A stretch of DNA of 64,000 nt from Brevibacterium sp. UMB1308A (GCF_030230605.1 NZ_JASPDO010000007.1:1-64000), one strand, 5' to 3'; shown: positions 24,511-33,506, numbered from the stretch's first letter. Notes: generated from the sequence alone by a model not told the origin. Made by a program: numbers and translations.

Positions 24511-24981
24511 CTACCCAAAGACCATGATCCCAGCGGCCGCGAGCGATCCACACAACACACCCCACAGTACGATCGACACGAACTGCCAGCTGGCTACCGC
24601 GTTGCGTGAAGCTCCAAAGGACACCATGGCCATAGAGGTGATCTGGCTGGGTAGGACCGTCTGACCCAGCAAGCTGACGCCGGGAACACCCCATTTGTCG
24701 AACAGCCTCTTGAGCTTCGCTTTCTTGGGGCCCATGGAAGACTCATCGTCTTTGCTCACGCGTTTGCGCAACTTGTGTGCTCCAAAAACCAAGAGCAGCA
24801 TCGAGGCGGTGTTGCCAACCACTGCGGCGGGGATTGCGACTGCCGGATGGATGCCGGCCATGATTCCAATTGCTGACCCAAGATAAGACTCGACGAATGG
24901 GATTGCTGAAATGAGGATGACTCCGGCCCAGCGCGCCCATTCGGGGAGTGAAAGTGTGAAGTCCTGAAGTGTCTCTAGCAT
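24511..24981 (-). CDS. Small multidrug export-like membrane protein
   Basis: A 156-residue membrane protein with about four hydrophobic segments and a basic cytosolic loop (KLRKRVSKDD, GPKKAKLKRLFDKWG). AIPFVESYLGSAIGIMAGIHP matches the PF06695-type small multidrug export family, whose transport role is poorly proven. AAGGAG precedes the ATG. It is transcribed away from the TetR gene, with two TetR-type palindromes between them, so it is the probable target of that regulator. Confidence 0.7.
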   Translation of the reverse strand: MLETLQDFTLSLPEWARWAGVILISAIPFVESYLGSAIGIMAGIHPAVAIPAAVVGNTASMLLLVFGAHKLRKRVSKDDESSMGPKKAKLKRLFDKWGVPGVSLLGQTVLPSQITSMAMVSFGASRNAVASWQFVSIVLWGVLCGSLAAAGIMVFG

Positions 24982-24994
24982 TGTTTCTCCTTGT

Positions 24995-25035
24995 TAGTAC
25001 GGCGTGCTAGCTCAGTGTACTAGTACGATGTACTA
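24995..25035. promoter_or_regulatory. Tandem TetR-type operators
   Basis: TAGTAC-GGC-GTGCTA (24995-25009, one arm mismatch) and TAGTAC-GAT-GTACTA (25021-25035, perfect), centres 26 bp apart, in the divergent control region of the membrane-protein gene and the TetR gene. Confidence 0.7.
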
Positions 25036-25061
25036 CACTGTCAAGAGGAAGCTTCAGAAAA

Positions 25062-25667
25062 ATGAAAGGTGTCGTGCCGGTGACGGATAGGCGAGAAGAA
25101 ATTATCCAGGCGGCAATCGAGCTAGCGCAGAAAGAAGGTCCCAAAGCCGCGACTGTGCGAGCGGTTGCACAACACGTGGGAATTGGTGCAAGCACTCTGC
25201 GTTACTACTTTCCCACTCAAAGCGATCTCGGGCGGGCAGTGGCGGAGCGTCTCATTTCGTCCGCAACTCCGGACCTCAACATTCGTGACTCCTCCCAGCC
25301 ACCCCATGAGCGATTAGCCGAATGCATGATTCAGTTCTTGCCTCCCTCTGATCAAAGCGTTGATGCGGTGGTGAGCGCGTGGGTCGCGCAGATGGCGCGT
25401 TTGCTTGACCCTCAGTCTGGTGAGGGGCCCGCTCAGATGTTGTCGCGCTTGTACGAGGTAGGTTTGGGCCGAATTACAGGATGGCTTCAGGTCTTGGCTG
25501 ATGAAGGGCACATCGACGAAGCGGACATTCCGCGCGCAGTTTCTTTGCTGTCGGCTTCCTGCGATGGCCTCATGTTTCAACTGGGGGCGAAGAAGCTGTC
25601 TCTCGATGAAGCCAAGGAGCATGTGACCTGGCTCAGTTCCACTGTTCTTCAGTCCAAAAACCACTAG
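25062..25667 (+). CDS. TetR-family regulator
   Basis: A 201-residue repressor. The HTH is DRREEIIQAAIELAQKEG, then ATVRAVAQHVGIGASTLRYYF (about 10-52); the rest is a ligand domain without a recognisable specificity. It probably represses itself and the divergent small multidrug-type protein through the double palindrome between the genes. The start could instead be the GTG at 25080, which gives MTDRREE and has AAAGG about 10 nt upstream. Confidence 0.88.
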   Translation: MKGVVPVTDRREEIIQAAIELAQKEGPKAATVRAVAQHVGIGASTLRYYFPTQSDLGRAVAERLISSATPDLNIRDSSQPPHERLAECMIQFLPPSDQSVDAVVSAWVAQMARLLDPQSGEGPAQMLSRLYEVGLGRITGWLQVLADEGHIDEADIPRAVSLLSASCDGLMFQLGAKKLSLDEAKEHVTWLSSTVLQSKNH

Positions 25668-25679
25668 ACTGCACACCAT

Positions 25680-26201
25680 ATGAGCGTGCGTTCACCGGAC
25701 AACATTCTTTTCTATCTGCCACCTGACCAGGAGCAACAGGTGCGGGACATTTTCTCTGCCCTGAACGACCTCGGCCTTCCGCAACAAAACCAGCGCCCGC
25801 ACATTACGGTGACGTTCGCGCCCCGCATGTCCGCCGAGGTGGTCTCCCGTGCCGCTGAGATCCTGCCTCCCGTGGTGCCAGCGACGTTCACTCGTGTGGG
25901 AACCGTGATTTTTGGGACGCGGAGTAAACAGACAATCGCGTGGCTGTTAGAAACGGACAGTGCCGTTACCGAGGCTGCACGTGAAATTTGTGCGCTCAAC
26001 CCTGACGGGCGGGGGACTGAGTGGATACCGCACCTGACCGTGGGGTTGCGCATACCGCGCGCGTTGGTGCCAGATTACATGCGGGGACTCGAAGAAGTCA
26101 CTCCTACCAGGTTTAAGGAACTGACGGCGCTCAGGGCCGCGTACTGGCGACCTGCAACTCGCCACTACACACATCTGGCTGGGCCAGAACCGGAGGACTA
26201 A
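25680..26201 (+). CDS. 2H phosphoesterase (2'-5' RNA ligase-like)
   Basis: A 173-residue protein with both catalytic His-x-Thr motifs, HITVTF at about 41 and HLTVGL at about 120. Members hydrolyse or ligate 2'-5' or cyclic phosphodiester bonds in RNA or small nucleotides; the physiological substrate in actinobacteria is unclear. It follows the TetR gene by 12 bp but lacks a clear ribosome-binding site; TAGACT 9 nt before the ATG may be a promoter of its own. Confidence 0.85.
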   Translation: MSVRSPDNILFYLPPDQEQQVRDIFSALNDLGLPQQNQRPHITVTFAPRMSAEVVSRAAEILPPVVPATFTRVGTVIFGTRSKQTIAWLLETDSAVTEAAREICALNPDGRGTEWIPHLTVGLRIPRALVPDYMRGLEEVTPTRFKELTALRAAYWRPATRHYTHLAGPEPED

Positions 26202-26219
26202 CAGGCAGTTTTACGCCAG

Positions 26220-26663
26220 TTACACGTACTTCTCGATGACCTCGAACTCTGAACACAGCACCTGCGTGTCATCGGTGAGGGTAAACGGCGGGTCGCCTAA
26301 TGCGGTAACTAATTCGTCCGAGGTCCAGAAGCGTTCATGTCCAACGCGCCACTCGTGAGCATTTGCGTAACCTTCGCCCTCTTTGCGTGCGTGCTCATCA
26401 GAAACCTGAGCCAGCGTGGTGACGTAATTGCGGGTCGTGCGCGTTACGCACACGATCTTTCCTTTAGAGTCGATCACTGCCTCGAGTTCGCCACCAGTGG
26501 GGGAGGGAAGCGGCTCACCTGAGCGCGTGTATTCCTCGACAAGCGTGGCTGTTGAGGTCTTTTCCCCCGAAAGAATTGCGCTGACCAGCGCATCTCTGAG
26601 AGGGCCAGGAAATGCGTACTCCCCAATAGGGATGCTGGTGAGGTCAAGCGGCGAATCGTTCAT
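26220..26663 (-). CDS. ASCH-domain protein
   Basis: A 147-residue single ASCH domain: YAFPGPLRDALVSAILSGEKTSTATL at the front (glycine-lysine-threonine GEKTSTA is the hallmark) and YANAHEWRVGHERFW near the end. ASCH domains are thought to bind RNA; some hydrolyse N4-acetylcytidine. TAACAT (plus strand ATGTTA at 26671-26676) is 7 nt before the ATG at 26663, which favours this start and a leaderless message over the in-frame ATG at 26672. Confidence 0.85.
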   Translation of the reverse strand: MNDSPLDLTSIPIGEYAFPGPLRDALVSAILSGEKTSTATLVEEYTRSGEPLPSPTGGELEAVIDSKGKIVCVTRTTRNYVTTLAQVSDEHARKEGEGYANAHEWRVGHERFWTSDELVTALGDPPFTLTDDTQVLCSEFEVIEKYV

Positions 26664-26729
26664 GACCCACATGTTACACACAGAACTCACGCATAATGGA
26701 CGCACAGGCAAGAACAACAAAGGAGCATC

Positions 26730-27167
26730 ATGAGCTTTAACGTGTACCTCTCTGGCGAAATCCACACAGAATGGCGCGAAGAAATCGAGCGCGGCGCAAC
26801 TGCTGCTGGCCTCGACGTCGTTTTTAGCGCCCCTGTGACAGATCACGACGCGAGTGACGCAGCCGGTGACCACTTGGCAGAGACCCAGACATCCTTCTGG
26901 CGAGACAACCAGTCGGCCAAAGTCAATGCCATCCGTACGCGCACCCTCATTGACAAAGCGGACCTCGTGGTGGTGCGTTTTGGTGACAAGTACAAGCAGT
27001 GGAACGCGGCGTTTGACGCCGGGTATGCGGCTGCACTGGGCACGCCGTACATCACGTTGCACTCAGCTGACATTGTTCACCCGCTGAAAGAAGTTGATGC
27101 AGCTGCGCTCGCATGGTGCGAAACGACAGAACAAGTCGTGAAAACCCTGCAGTACGTGCTGCGGTAA
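26730..27167 (+). CDS. YtoQ-family protein
   Basis: A 145-residue protein matching the YtoQ family from end to end: VYLSGEIHTEWREEI, SAPVTDHDASD, then TLIDKADLVVVRFGDKYKQW and AALGTPYITLHS. The fold resembles nucleoside deoxyribosyltransferases, but activity is not established. AAAGGAG precedes the ATG. A CATAAT -10 box lies between it and the divergent ASCH gene. Confidence 0.9.
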   Translation: MSFNVYLSGEIHTEWREEIERGATAAGLDVVFSAPVTDHDASDAAGDHLAETQTSFWRDNQSAKVNAIRTRTLIDKADLVVVRFGDKYKQWNAAFDAGYAAALGTPYITLHSADIVHPLKEVDAAALAWCETTEQVVKTLQYVLR

Positions 27168-27229
27168 GGGCGTTTACCTACTCGACGGGAATGGTCGTGT
27201 CGACACATTGAGCCAGAACAGGCTCTATG

Positions 27230-27272
27230 AAAATGGCCTGGTTCAGAACTGAATCTGAACCAGGCCATTTTT
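27230..27272. terminator. Bidirectional terminator between ytoQ-like and butanediol dehydrogenase genes
   Basis: A 17-bp perfect stem (AAAATGGCCTGGTTCAG at 27230-27246 and its complement from 27255) with an 8-nt loop, flanked by T5 on the plus strand and by A-rich sequence that gives T's on the minus strand. It serves both converging genes. Confidence 0.92.
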
Positions 27273-27291
27273 GTTTATGGGCCCAAGGCGA

Positions 27292-28353
27292 TTAGGCGTT
27301 GGGGTTCACGAGGATCTTCACGTGGTGCTCGTTGTTGTTGATGAGCTGCTCGAAGCCCTTGTCGACCAGTTCGTCAAGCTTGATGCGGGCGGTGATGAAC
27401 TTCGACAGGTCGAGCTTGCCTTCCTGCACCAGCTTGATGGTGGCCGGGTGGTCGCTGGCGTAGCCGATGGTTCCGCGCAGGTCGATTTCCTTGAGAACCA
27501 GCTTTGGCAGATCGACCTCGGGCTTGTAACCCCAGATCGACACGTTGACGATGACGCCAGCAGGGCGAACAGCATCCATGAGCATGTCGAGGACAACCGG
27601 GACGGACGAGCACTCAAAGCCCACGTCTGCGCCCTTGCCGCCGGTGAGTTCCTTCACCTTGGCTGCGACGTCGACTTCGCGGGGGTCGAAGACTTCATCT
27701 GCCACACCGGTGGTGCGGGCCATCTCCTTGCGGGCTTCGGACAGTTCCGAAATGTAGACGGTCAGACCCTCGGCCTTAAGCACGGCTGCGGTCAGCAGGC
27801 CGATGGGGCCCGCACCGCCGACGATTGCGACGTCGCCGGCCTTGGCGCCGGAACGGACGAATGCGTGGTGACCAACGGACAGTGGCTCAATGAGAGCGGC
27901 TTCGTCCAGCGGGATGTCGCCGATGGGGTGAACCCAGCGCTGTTCGACGACGATCTTTTCGGACAGACCACCGCCACGGCCACCCAGGCCGATGAAGTTC
28001 ATGTTCTCGGAGAGGTGGTAGTTCTGGCCTTCGCTCGTGTCGACGTCTTCGCTGATGATGTAGGGCTCAACGATGACGTTCTGGCCGACTTCCAGCCCGG
28101 TGACGCCCTCACCGAGCGCCGTGATGGTTCCGGAGAATTCGTGGCCCAAAGTGACAGGCGCTTCTTCACCAGAAATAGGGTGTGGGTGGCCCTTAGGTGG
28201 TACGAAAATAGGGCCTTCGAGGTATTCGTGAAGGTCTGTTCCGCAGATTCCACACCAAGCAACGTCAATTGCAACGGTGCCAGGCTTCAGTTCTGGTTCG
28301 GGGATGTCTTCGATGCGAATGTCTTTTTGGTCGTAATAGCGTGCGGCCTTCAT
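27292..28353 (-). CDS. 2,3-butanediol dehydrogenase-like zinc alcohol dehydrogenase
   Basis: A 353-residue medium-chain dehydrogenase. Zinc-site regions GICGTDLHEYLEGPIF, LGHEFSG and PLSVGHHAFV, and the NAD loop GGAGPIGLLTA, closely follow BdhA/ButB-type enzymes that interconvert acetoin and 2,3-butanediol with NAD(H). The structural zinc Cys quartet is missing, as in this subgroup. AGGAAG precedes the ATG at 28353; the GTG two codons earlier is less likely. A palindrome spans its -10 region. Confidence 0.9.
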   Translation of the reverse strand: MKAARYYDQKDIRIEDIPEPELKPGTVAIDVAWCGICGTDLHEYLEGPIFVPPKGHPHPISGEEAPVTLGHEFSGTITALGEGVTGLEVGQNVIVEPYIISEDVDTSEGQNYHLSENMNFIGLGGRGGGLSEKIVVEQRWVHPIGDIPLDEAALIEPLSVGHHAFVRSGAKAGDVAIVGGAGPIGLLTAAVLKAEGLTVYISELSEARKEMARTTGVADEVFDPREVDVAAKVKELTGGKGADVGFECSSVPVVLDMLMDAVRPAGVIVNVSIWGYKPEVDLPKLVLKEIDLRGTIGYASDHPATIKLVQEGKLDLSKFITARIKLDELVDKGFEQLINNNEHHVKILVNPNA

Positions 28354-28392
28354 GGTCACTTCCTAACGATGAATGAGTCCGGCTTGCGGTGA

Positions 28393-28417
28393 TGAACAGG
28401 GGTTATATTGCTGTTCA
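28393..28417. promoter_or_regulatory. Operator-like palindrome at the butanediol dehydrogenase promoter
   Basis: TGAACAG (28393-28399), 11 nt, CTGTTCA (28411-28417). The spacer reads CAATATAACCC on the minus strand and holds the probable -10, so a bound protein would block initiation. No regulator gene is adjacent. Confidence 0.5.
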
Positions 28418-28610
28418 CTTGTGAGTGTAGTGGTGCAGGTCGAGGTGGATGAAGCCATGCCAGGCCCATCTTTATAACCGAAATGTGTTGTCTTGAGGAG
28501 TGACTCACATGAGACACGCGTTTGTGTAAACGTGGTGGTCGACACAGTTGGCGTATGAGTACTGTCACATAAGTTTGATGGGCAGTGCGAAGCTACCGTT
28601 TTGTGTTCAG

Positions 28611-29561
28611 CTAGAGCTCAGCAGGCAAGCCCAGGAAGTCCAGCCATGCGGGTAGTTCTTGGCGCGACTGCGTCATCCCAGCTCGGTGTGCCGCCGCCAG
28701 TCTTGAAAGGCTCCGTTCTCCGTTTCCGATGGGCATGCGTTCCGGCACAAACAGATGGGCCTTGCCTTGTTTTTCCAGCTCAAACAGTTCTTCCCGCGTT
28801 TCGTTGTAGCGTTTCCACCGGGTCAGAAGAGCTTCTGCAATGGCTGGGTGACGCCGGAAGTAACGGCGGTAGAACTCACTGAACCGTTGCGGGGTCTTCT
28901 TGTACGAACGTTCCTGTGTGAGCACTACAAAGAAACGCTCAAACCCGTCTGCACGCGCTTGGGACAGAGCGATTCCACCGTCTGGCCCCAACGCGCCATC
29001 CACGTAGATCCGCCCGTCAATGTGAGTGGGTGGCATGATGACGGGCATGGTTGAGGACGCGCGTACGCGCACCATGAGGTCTCGCATGGTTGGGAAGTCG
29101 TCTTCAGTCCACACTTTGAGGTCACCCGATTCGGCATCGAAAGCGGGGATTCTGATGCGCGTACCTGAGTTGGAAAACGTGTCCCAATCAAAGGGGAGTG
29201 CTTGGTGCGGCAGGCTTGTGTTCTCATAAATGTACTCAGCGTTGAACAGACCCTTGCCTGCGAGTATGGTGCGCAGATTGCCAAACTGAGGGTCGGCGGC
29301 AAAGTCCACAAAACAGCGCCGGGCGCGAACAGTGTCCTGGGATACATAGTTGGCCGTGTTGGTGGCTCCCGCACTAACTCCTGCTACCCAATTGAAGTGG
29401 ATGCCCTGTTTGATGAGAGTGACAACCACCGCTGACGTCAAAGCCGCCCGCATGCCGCCGCCTTCAAAAATGAGGGCAGTGTCGTCAACCACGTGATACG
29501 GGGTGTTTGCGCGCGCCGAGGTGGTAGTACTCGGAGAATTTGTGTCAGGCTCAGGGCTCAT
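28611..29561 (-). CDS. Patatin-like phospholipase
   Basis: A 316-residue RssA-type patatin protein. Oxyanion motif EGGGMR (about 33-38), nucleophile elbow GVSAG with Ser63, and the catalytic Asp in VDGALGPDGG (about 190). No signal peptide, so it acts inside the cell on phospholipids or lysophospholipids. TAACAT (29568-29573) is 6 nt before the ATG, suggesting a leaderless message, divergent from the OsmC gene. Confidence 0.9.
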   Translation of the reverse strand: MSPEPDTNSPSTTTSARANTPYHVVDDTALIFEGGGMRAALTSAVVVTLIKQGIHFNWVAGVSAGATNTANYVSQDTVRARRCFVDFAADPQFGNLRTILAGKGLFNAEYIYENTSLPHQALPFDWDTFSNSGTRIRIPAFDAESGDLKVWTEDDFPTMRDLMVRVRASSTMPVIMPPTHIDGRIYVDGALGPDGGIALSQARADGFERFFVVLTQERSYKKTPQRFSEFYRRYFRRHPAIAEALLTRWKRYNETREELFELEKQGKAHLFVPERMPIGNGERSLSRLAAAHRAGMTQSRQELPAWLDFLGLPAEL

Positions 29562-29592
29562 GCACCCATGTTAACGATCTAAAGTGGTGAAC

Positions 29593-30039
29593 ATGACGAA
29601 CAGTGAAGCACCCAAACCTTTTGCAATCGAACTGACTCGGACTGCTGAAAACCGCTACGTCGCCACCAACGGAAAAGGCGGACACATTGAATTTGGGCGG
29701 GGCGAAGACCTCATGTCACCGGTTGAACTTCTGCTCGCCGCGATCGCTGGGTGTTCATCGATTGACGTGGATACAGTGACCTCACGTCGAACCGAACCTC
29801 AAGACTTCACGGTCACCGCGCGTTCGGAGAAAGTCACTGAGGACGGTGACGCCTCGCGTTTGGGCCCCATCAGTTTAAACTTCGACATCACTTTCCCGAA
29901 TGACGAAGCAGGACAACGAGCGACCGCAATGATCGAACGGCTGGTGAAACTGTCTCACGACAAGTACTGCACCGTATCTCGCACCGTAGAGCACGGGACA
30001 CCCGTCACATTTGATGTCGCTTCAGACAGCGACGCGTGA
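29593..30039 (+). CDS. OsmC-family peroxidase
   Basis: A 148-residue OsmC-type protein that reduces organic hydroperoxides. Both reactive cysteines are present: LLLAAIAGCSSIDVD and SHDKYCTVSRT. The start is taken at ATG 29593; an in-frame GTG-GTG pair lies 9 bp earlier. Its last 35 bp overlap the end of the converging acyltransferase gene. Confidence 0.88.
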   Translation: MTNSEAPKPFAIELTRTAENRYVATNGKGGHIEFGRGEDLMSPVELLLAAIAGCSSIDVDTVTSRRTEPQDFTVTARSEKVTEDGDASRLGPISLNFDITFPNDEAGQRATAMIERLVKLSHDKYCTVSRTVEHGTPVTFDVASDSDA

Positions 30040-30619
30040 CCCAGCCCTGAAACGCGTCTTCATCCCTGAGCCGGGGCTCCACTTTGTGCTGAGGATAGAA
30101 ACCGGCTTTGTCTGAGTAGAACTCACGAATCCGGCCCATGTCCGTTTTCACATCACCAGTGAGCACAACCGTGGGGCCAAGCCCAGTGGTCATGGTGGTC
30201 CGGTCTACATACCCCAACACCAACGGCAGACCAGTTTCACGAGCAATCCGGTAAAAACCCGACTTCCAGTACGAATGCCCTTTGCGGGTCCCGTCGGGAG
30301 TAATCACCAGGCTCAGGTTGTCACCACTGCGCAAGGTGTCAACGACCTCGGCGACCATCCCAGCAGAATTAGCCCGGTCCACGGGAATCCCACCCAGCTT
30401 GCGCATCACCGGGCCCTTCCAGCCGGTGAACAGTTCCTGCTTGCCCATCCAGCGCATGTGGATACCCAAGCGCCACGCGATTCCCAACATGAGCACAAAG
30501 TCCCAGTTTGACGTGTGCGGAGCACCAATGAGGATCGTGGGCTGTTTAGGTGCGGGGGCCGTGCGGAGTTTCCAGCTGGAGAAAAACCAGAACACGCGGG
30601 CGACAAGGCGACGGATCAT
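30005..30619 (-). CDS. 1-acyl-glycerol-3-phosphate acyltransferase-like protein
   Basis: A 204-residue PlsC-family acyltransferase. The HX4D motif is HTSNWD (about 36-41), the second block is PVDRAN and the third PDGTRK. Such short forms acylate lysophosphatidic acid or related lipids at the membrane. TAGACT (30626-30631) is 6 nt before the ATG, so the gene is likely leaderless. Confidence 0.86.
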   Translation of the reverse strand: MIRRLVARVFWFFSSWKLRTAPAPKQPTILIGAPHTSNWDFVLMLGIAWRLGIHMRWMGKQELFTGWKGPVMRKLGGIPVDRANSAGMVAEVVDTLRSGDNLSLVITPDGTRKGHSYWKSGFYRIARETGLPLVLGYVDRTTMTTGLGPTVVLTGDVKTDMGRIREFYSDKAGFYPQHKVEPRLRDEDAFQGWVTRRCLKRHQM

Positions 30620-30646
30620 ATTTTAAGTCTATGAGGGCTGGCCTAC

Positions 30647-31378
30647 TCACACCCAGCGAGGTTCCTCGCGGCACTGCGCAAGGGACCGGATCTGCGTGCC
30701 ATCGGCGTTGAAGTTTGCGGGGTCCAGCCACCGTTCAAACCCCGCGCGGATTGCGGGCCACTCCGCGTCCGTGATGGCGAACCAGGCAGTGTCTCGGCTG
30801 CGACCCTTGTACACAACAGCGTTGCGGAACGTGCCTTCGTAAGTGAAGCCTAAACGTGCGGCGGCCCTGCGTGACACGCTGTGGAGGTCATCGCACTTCC
30901 ATTCGTACCTGCGGTAGCTCAGGTCGTCGAACACGTAGCGCATGAGCAGGAACTGAGCTTCGGTTGCTGCGCGGGTGCGCTGGAGCAGGGGCGAAAACTG
31001 CACAGTGCCCACCTCAACCACGCCGTTGTTGGGGTCCTGGCGCAAAAGCGCCATAGTGCCCGCGGGCTTTGCGACTGGCTGGTCTGCCGACGGGGTGAGG
31101 AGCACCACGTAGTGGCGTGGGTCGGTGCTGGCTTCAGCTGTGCGTGCCCAGGTGAGGTAGTCCGCCGAGGTGGCAAACGGCCCGTCTTTCATGTACGTCC
31201 ACGCGCTGTCGTCGGGTGCCAGTGCGTACGCGTCGAAGAGGTCGCTGGCGTGGCGGTCTGCCACCAGTGGGGCCAGCGTACACGATTGGCCTTCCAAGGT
31301 GACCGGTTGCGGTAGCGGTGCTGGAGTCCAGTGAGGGAGCTCCGGGCCGATTGGTTGGCCAAACTCGTTCAGTTTCAT
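30647..31378 (-). CDS. GNAT-family N-acetyltransferase (RimL-like)
   Basis: A 243-residue GNAT protein: CTLAPLVADRHASDLFDAY, VEVGTVQFSPLLQRTRAATE and the CoA-binding RRAAARLGFTYEGTFRNAVV, with YKGRSRDTAWFAITDAEW at the end, all typical of the RimL/Acetyltransf_3 branch. The acceptor is unknown. AAAGGAAC precedes the ATG. Confidence 0.87.
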   Translation of the reverse strand: MKLNEFGQPIGPELPHWTPAPLPQPVTLEGQSCTLAPLVADRHASDLFDAYALAPDDSAWTYMKDGPFATSADYLTWARTAEASTDPRHYVVLLTPSADQPVAKPAGTMALLRQDPNNGVVEVGTVQFSPLLQRTRAATEAQFLLMRYVFDDLSYRRYEWKCDDLHSVSRRAAARLGFTYEGTFRNAVVYKGRSRDTAWFAITDAEWPAIRAGFERWLDPANFNADGTQIRSLAQCREEPRWV

Positions 31379-31420
31379 CAGTTCCTTTCTAGTGAGGCAG
31401 CTGGGAGGACGTGTGCTGTT

Positions 31421-33016
31421 TTATTTGCGCCGGCGCCTGCGTCCGGTCCCAAAGATTCCGCGCGCAATCTCACGGGCAGCGGTGCGCGTGAACGTGCGAA
31501 CCTCTGAGGACGACAGTACTGACTCGAGTAGCGACTTGTCTTGGCGCTTGGACGACTGGGACGTCTCACGCGTGTTCCGAGGTGCCGGAATCCGCTGAGG
31601 TTGTTCGTCGCCGTCGTGTGTGTCAGAGTCAGCGCCAGCCGCCTTGCCCTTCGCCTGAGCGTCGTCTTCAGCGCCTTCCTCCAAGCGCTGCGTCAGGATT
31701 TCGCGGGCGGATTCGCGGTCCAAGCGCTCGCCATACGTGGCACTTAGGGGAGAATCTGCGACCATCTGGGCAACGACCTCGGGCGGGGTGGGGCCCATCT
31801 TTGACGTGGGCGCAAACACTTTGGTGGGTGCAACGGGCGTGGGGGAGCCGTCAGGGTCCATGACCGTGACAATCGCTTCACCCGTACCCAGGGTGGTGAG
31901 CAACTCGCCCAGGTCGAAATCCGTCACGGGGAACGTGGCGACCGTGTCCTTCAGCGCCTTGGCTTCCTTGGGGGTGTGTGCACGTAACTGGTGCTGCACG
32001 CGCGAGCCCAGCTGTGCCAGGATTTCTTCCGGCACATCGGTGGGGCGCTGGGTGACGAAGAAGATTCCTACGCCCTTGGAACGAATGAGGCGCACGGTTT
32101 GTGTCACTGACTCGATGAACGCTTTCGACGCGCCCTGGAACAACAAGTGCGCTTCGTCGAAGAAGAACACCAGTTTAGGTTTGTCCGCATCGCCCACCTC
32201 GGGGAGCTGTTCGAACAGTTCAGCCAGCAGCCACATGAGGAACGTCGAAAACAGTGCGGGCCGGTTCTGCACCGCGGGCAGTTCCAGCATCGAAACGACA
32301 CCGGCGGGGCCCTCTGTGCGTAGCAGGTCGGAAATGTCGAATTCTGGTTCGCCAAAGAAGGCTTCCGCACCTTGCGCCTCGAGGTTGGCAATGGATCGCA
32401 GAATCACCCCCGCCGAGGCCGTTGACACTCCACCGATGCTCTTCAGTTCCGCTTTTCCTTCATCGGAAGTGAGGAACATGAGCACGGCTTTGAGGTCGCT
32501 TAAGTCCAGCAGGGCCAGGCCGTTGGAGTCGGCGTAGTGGAAGATCAGCCCCAGGACGGACTCCTGGGTTTCGTTGAGTCCCAGCACCTTGGCAAGGAGG
32601 AGCGGTCCAAAAGAGCTGACGGTCGCGCGCATCGGAATGCCCGTGCCCTCGCCACCCAGCGCGTAGAAGTTGACCGCCGAGGCGGCAGGCTCCCAGTCCT
32701 GTCCGTTTGCCTTGGTGCGGGCTAAGAGTTTTTCTGACGCTTGGCCTTCTGACGCCATACCGGAGAGGTCGCCCTTGAGATCGGCAGCGAACACGGGGAC
32801 TCCAGCGCGCGTGATCGCTTCTGTGAGCACCTGCAGAGTAACGGTCTTTCCCGTTCCGGTCGCACCTGCGATCAGGCCGTGGCGGTTGAGCATGCTTAAA
32901 GGAATGCGGACGCGCGCGTCGGTGACTGGGGTGTCACCGTCGAGGGCGGAGCCGAGTTCAATTGCTGGTTCAAAAAAGGAGTACCCGTCGCGAATGGCAT
33001 CAAGCGCTGAAGTCAT
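31421..33016 (-). CDS. HerA-like / DUF853 ATPase
   Basis: A 531-residue P-loop ATPase of the HerA-FtsK superfamily. Walker A GATGTGKTV (51-59), Walker B LVFFFDEAHLLF (about 280-291), sensor QRPTDVPEEILAQLG; residues 430-531 form a charged, low-complexity tail ending in RRRRRK. DUF853 proteins resemble DNA-translocating helicases but are widespread as single genes without the NurA nuclease, and none is seen here. The ATG at 33016 is preferred to an upstream TTG. Confidence 0.88.
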   Translation of the reverse strand: MTSALDAIRDGYSFFEPAIELGSALDGDTPVTDARVRIPLSMLNRHGLIAGATGTGKTVTLQVLTEAITRAGVPVFAADLKGDLSGMASEGQASEKLLARTKANGQDWEPAASAVNFYALGGEGTGIPMRATVSSFGPLLLAKVLGLNETQESVLGLIFHYADSNGLALLDLSDLKAVLMFLTSDEGKAELKSIGGVSTASAGVILRSIANLEAQGAEAFFGEPEFDISDLLRTEGPAGVVSMLELPAVQNRPALFSTFLMWLLAELFEQLPEVGDADKPKLVFFFDEAHLLFQGASKAFIESVTQTVRLIRSKGVGIFFVTQRPTDVPEEILAQLGSRVQHQLRAHTPKEAKALKDTVATFPVTDFDLGELLTTLGTGEAIVTVMDPDGSPTPVAPTKVFAPTSKMGPTPPEVVAQMVADSPLSATYGERLDRESAREILTQRLEEGAEDDAQAKGKAAGADSDTHDGDEQPQRIPAPRNTRETSQSSKRQDKSLLESVLSSSEVRTFTRTAAREIARGIFGTGRRRRRK

Positions 33017-33055
33017 GTCTGTATTCAAGCACAGTAACGAGCACGCTGGTTGAGA

Positions 33056-33487
33056 TTATTTGGCTTGATGGGCCGGATTTAATCTTTCGATTGCCGACAT
33101 TGGGGTGTCATAGGCAAGCACGTTGTACCCGTCGTCTTCTCCGGGCCACAGGAATGTGTGGTCGAAGCTGTCGCTGGCGAGGTCGTATCGGGCGATCCAG
33201 GTCTGCCAGTTGCCGCGCTTGGGATCGGCAGTGAGCTCGCGTAGCCGCGCGATGAGCGCTTCGTTGAACGCCGGATTCATCCCGGACACCGTGGTGATCC
33301 GAGTTTCTCCACCGATAAACTGCCACGCCTGGTGCGCCGAATGCCCCGGTTCGTAACCGGACACAACCACGAAACCGTCCCACGGTTTGCGCTGATTGAG
33401 TTTCCTGTCCACCCGCAGGCACCGGCCGATTGCCTCCAGGATCGAATCGGCAGAGTCATAATCAACCTCGATATCGGGTGTAGTCAC
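33056..33487 (-). CDS. Hypothetical protein, tandem paralogue 1
   Basis: A 143-residue acidic protein, not recognised. It shares its frame with the next gene: SADSILEAIGRCLR, KPWDGFVVVSGYE, LRELTADPKRGNWQTWI, YDLASDSFDHTFLWPGEDDG and YDTPMSAIERLNPAH. The GTG at 33487 gives the same MTTPD start as the paralogue and has GGAG 8 nt upstream. Size, acidity and tandem copies are reminiscent of immunity-type proteins. Confidence 0.65.
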   Translation of the reverse strand: MTTPDIEVDYDSADSILEAIGRCLRVDRKLNQRKPWDGFVVVSGYEPGHSAHQAWQFIGGETRITTVSGMNPAFNEALIARLRELTADPKRGNWQTWIARYDLASDSFDHTFLWPGEDDGYNVLAYDTPMSAIERLNPAHQAK

Positions 33488-33506
33488 TGCGTTCACTCCA
33501 ATTTTG

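Noticed and set aside
27271..28392. A 373-codon plus-strand frame antisense to the butanediol dehydrogenase
   Set aside because: It mirrors a clear dehydrogenase gene with catalytic motifs; the antisense translation is low-information and has no ribosome-binding site.
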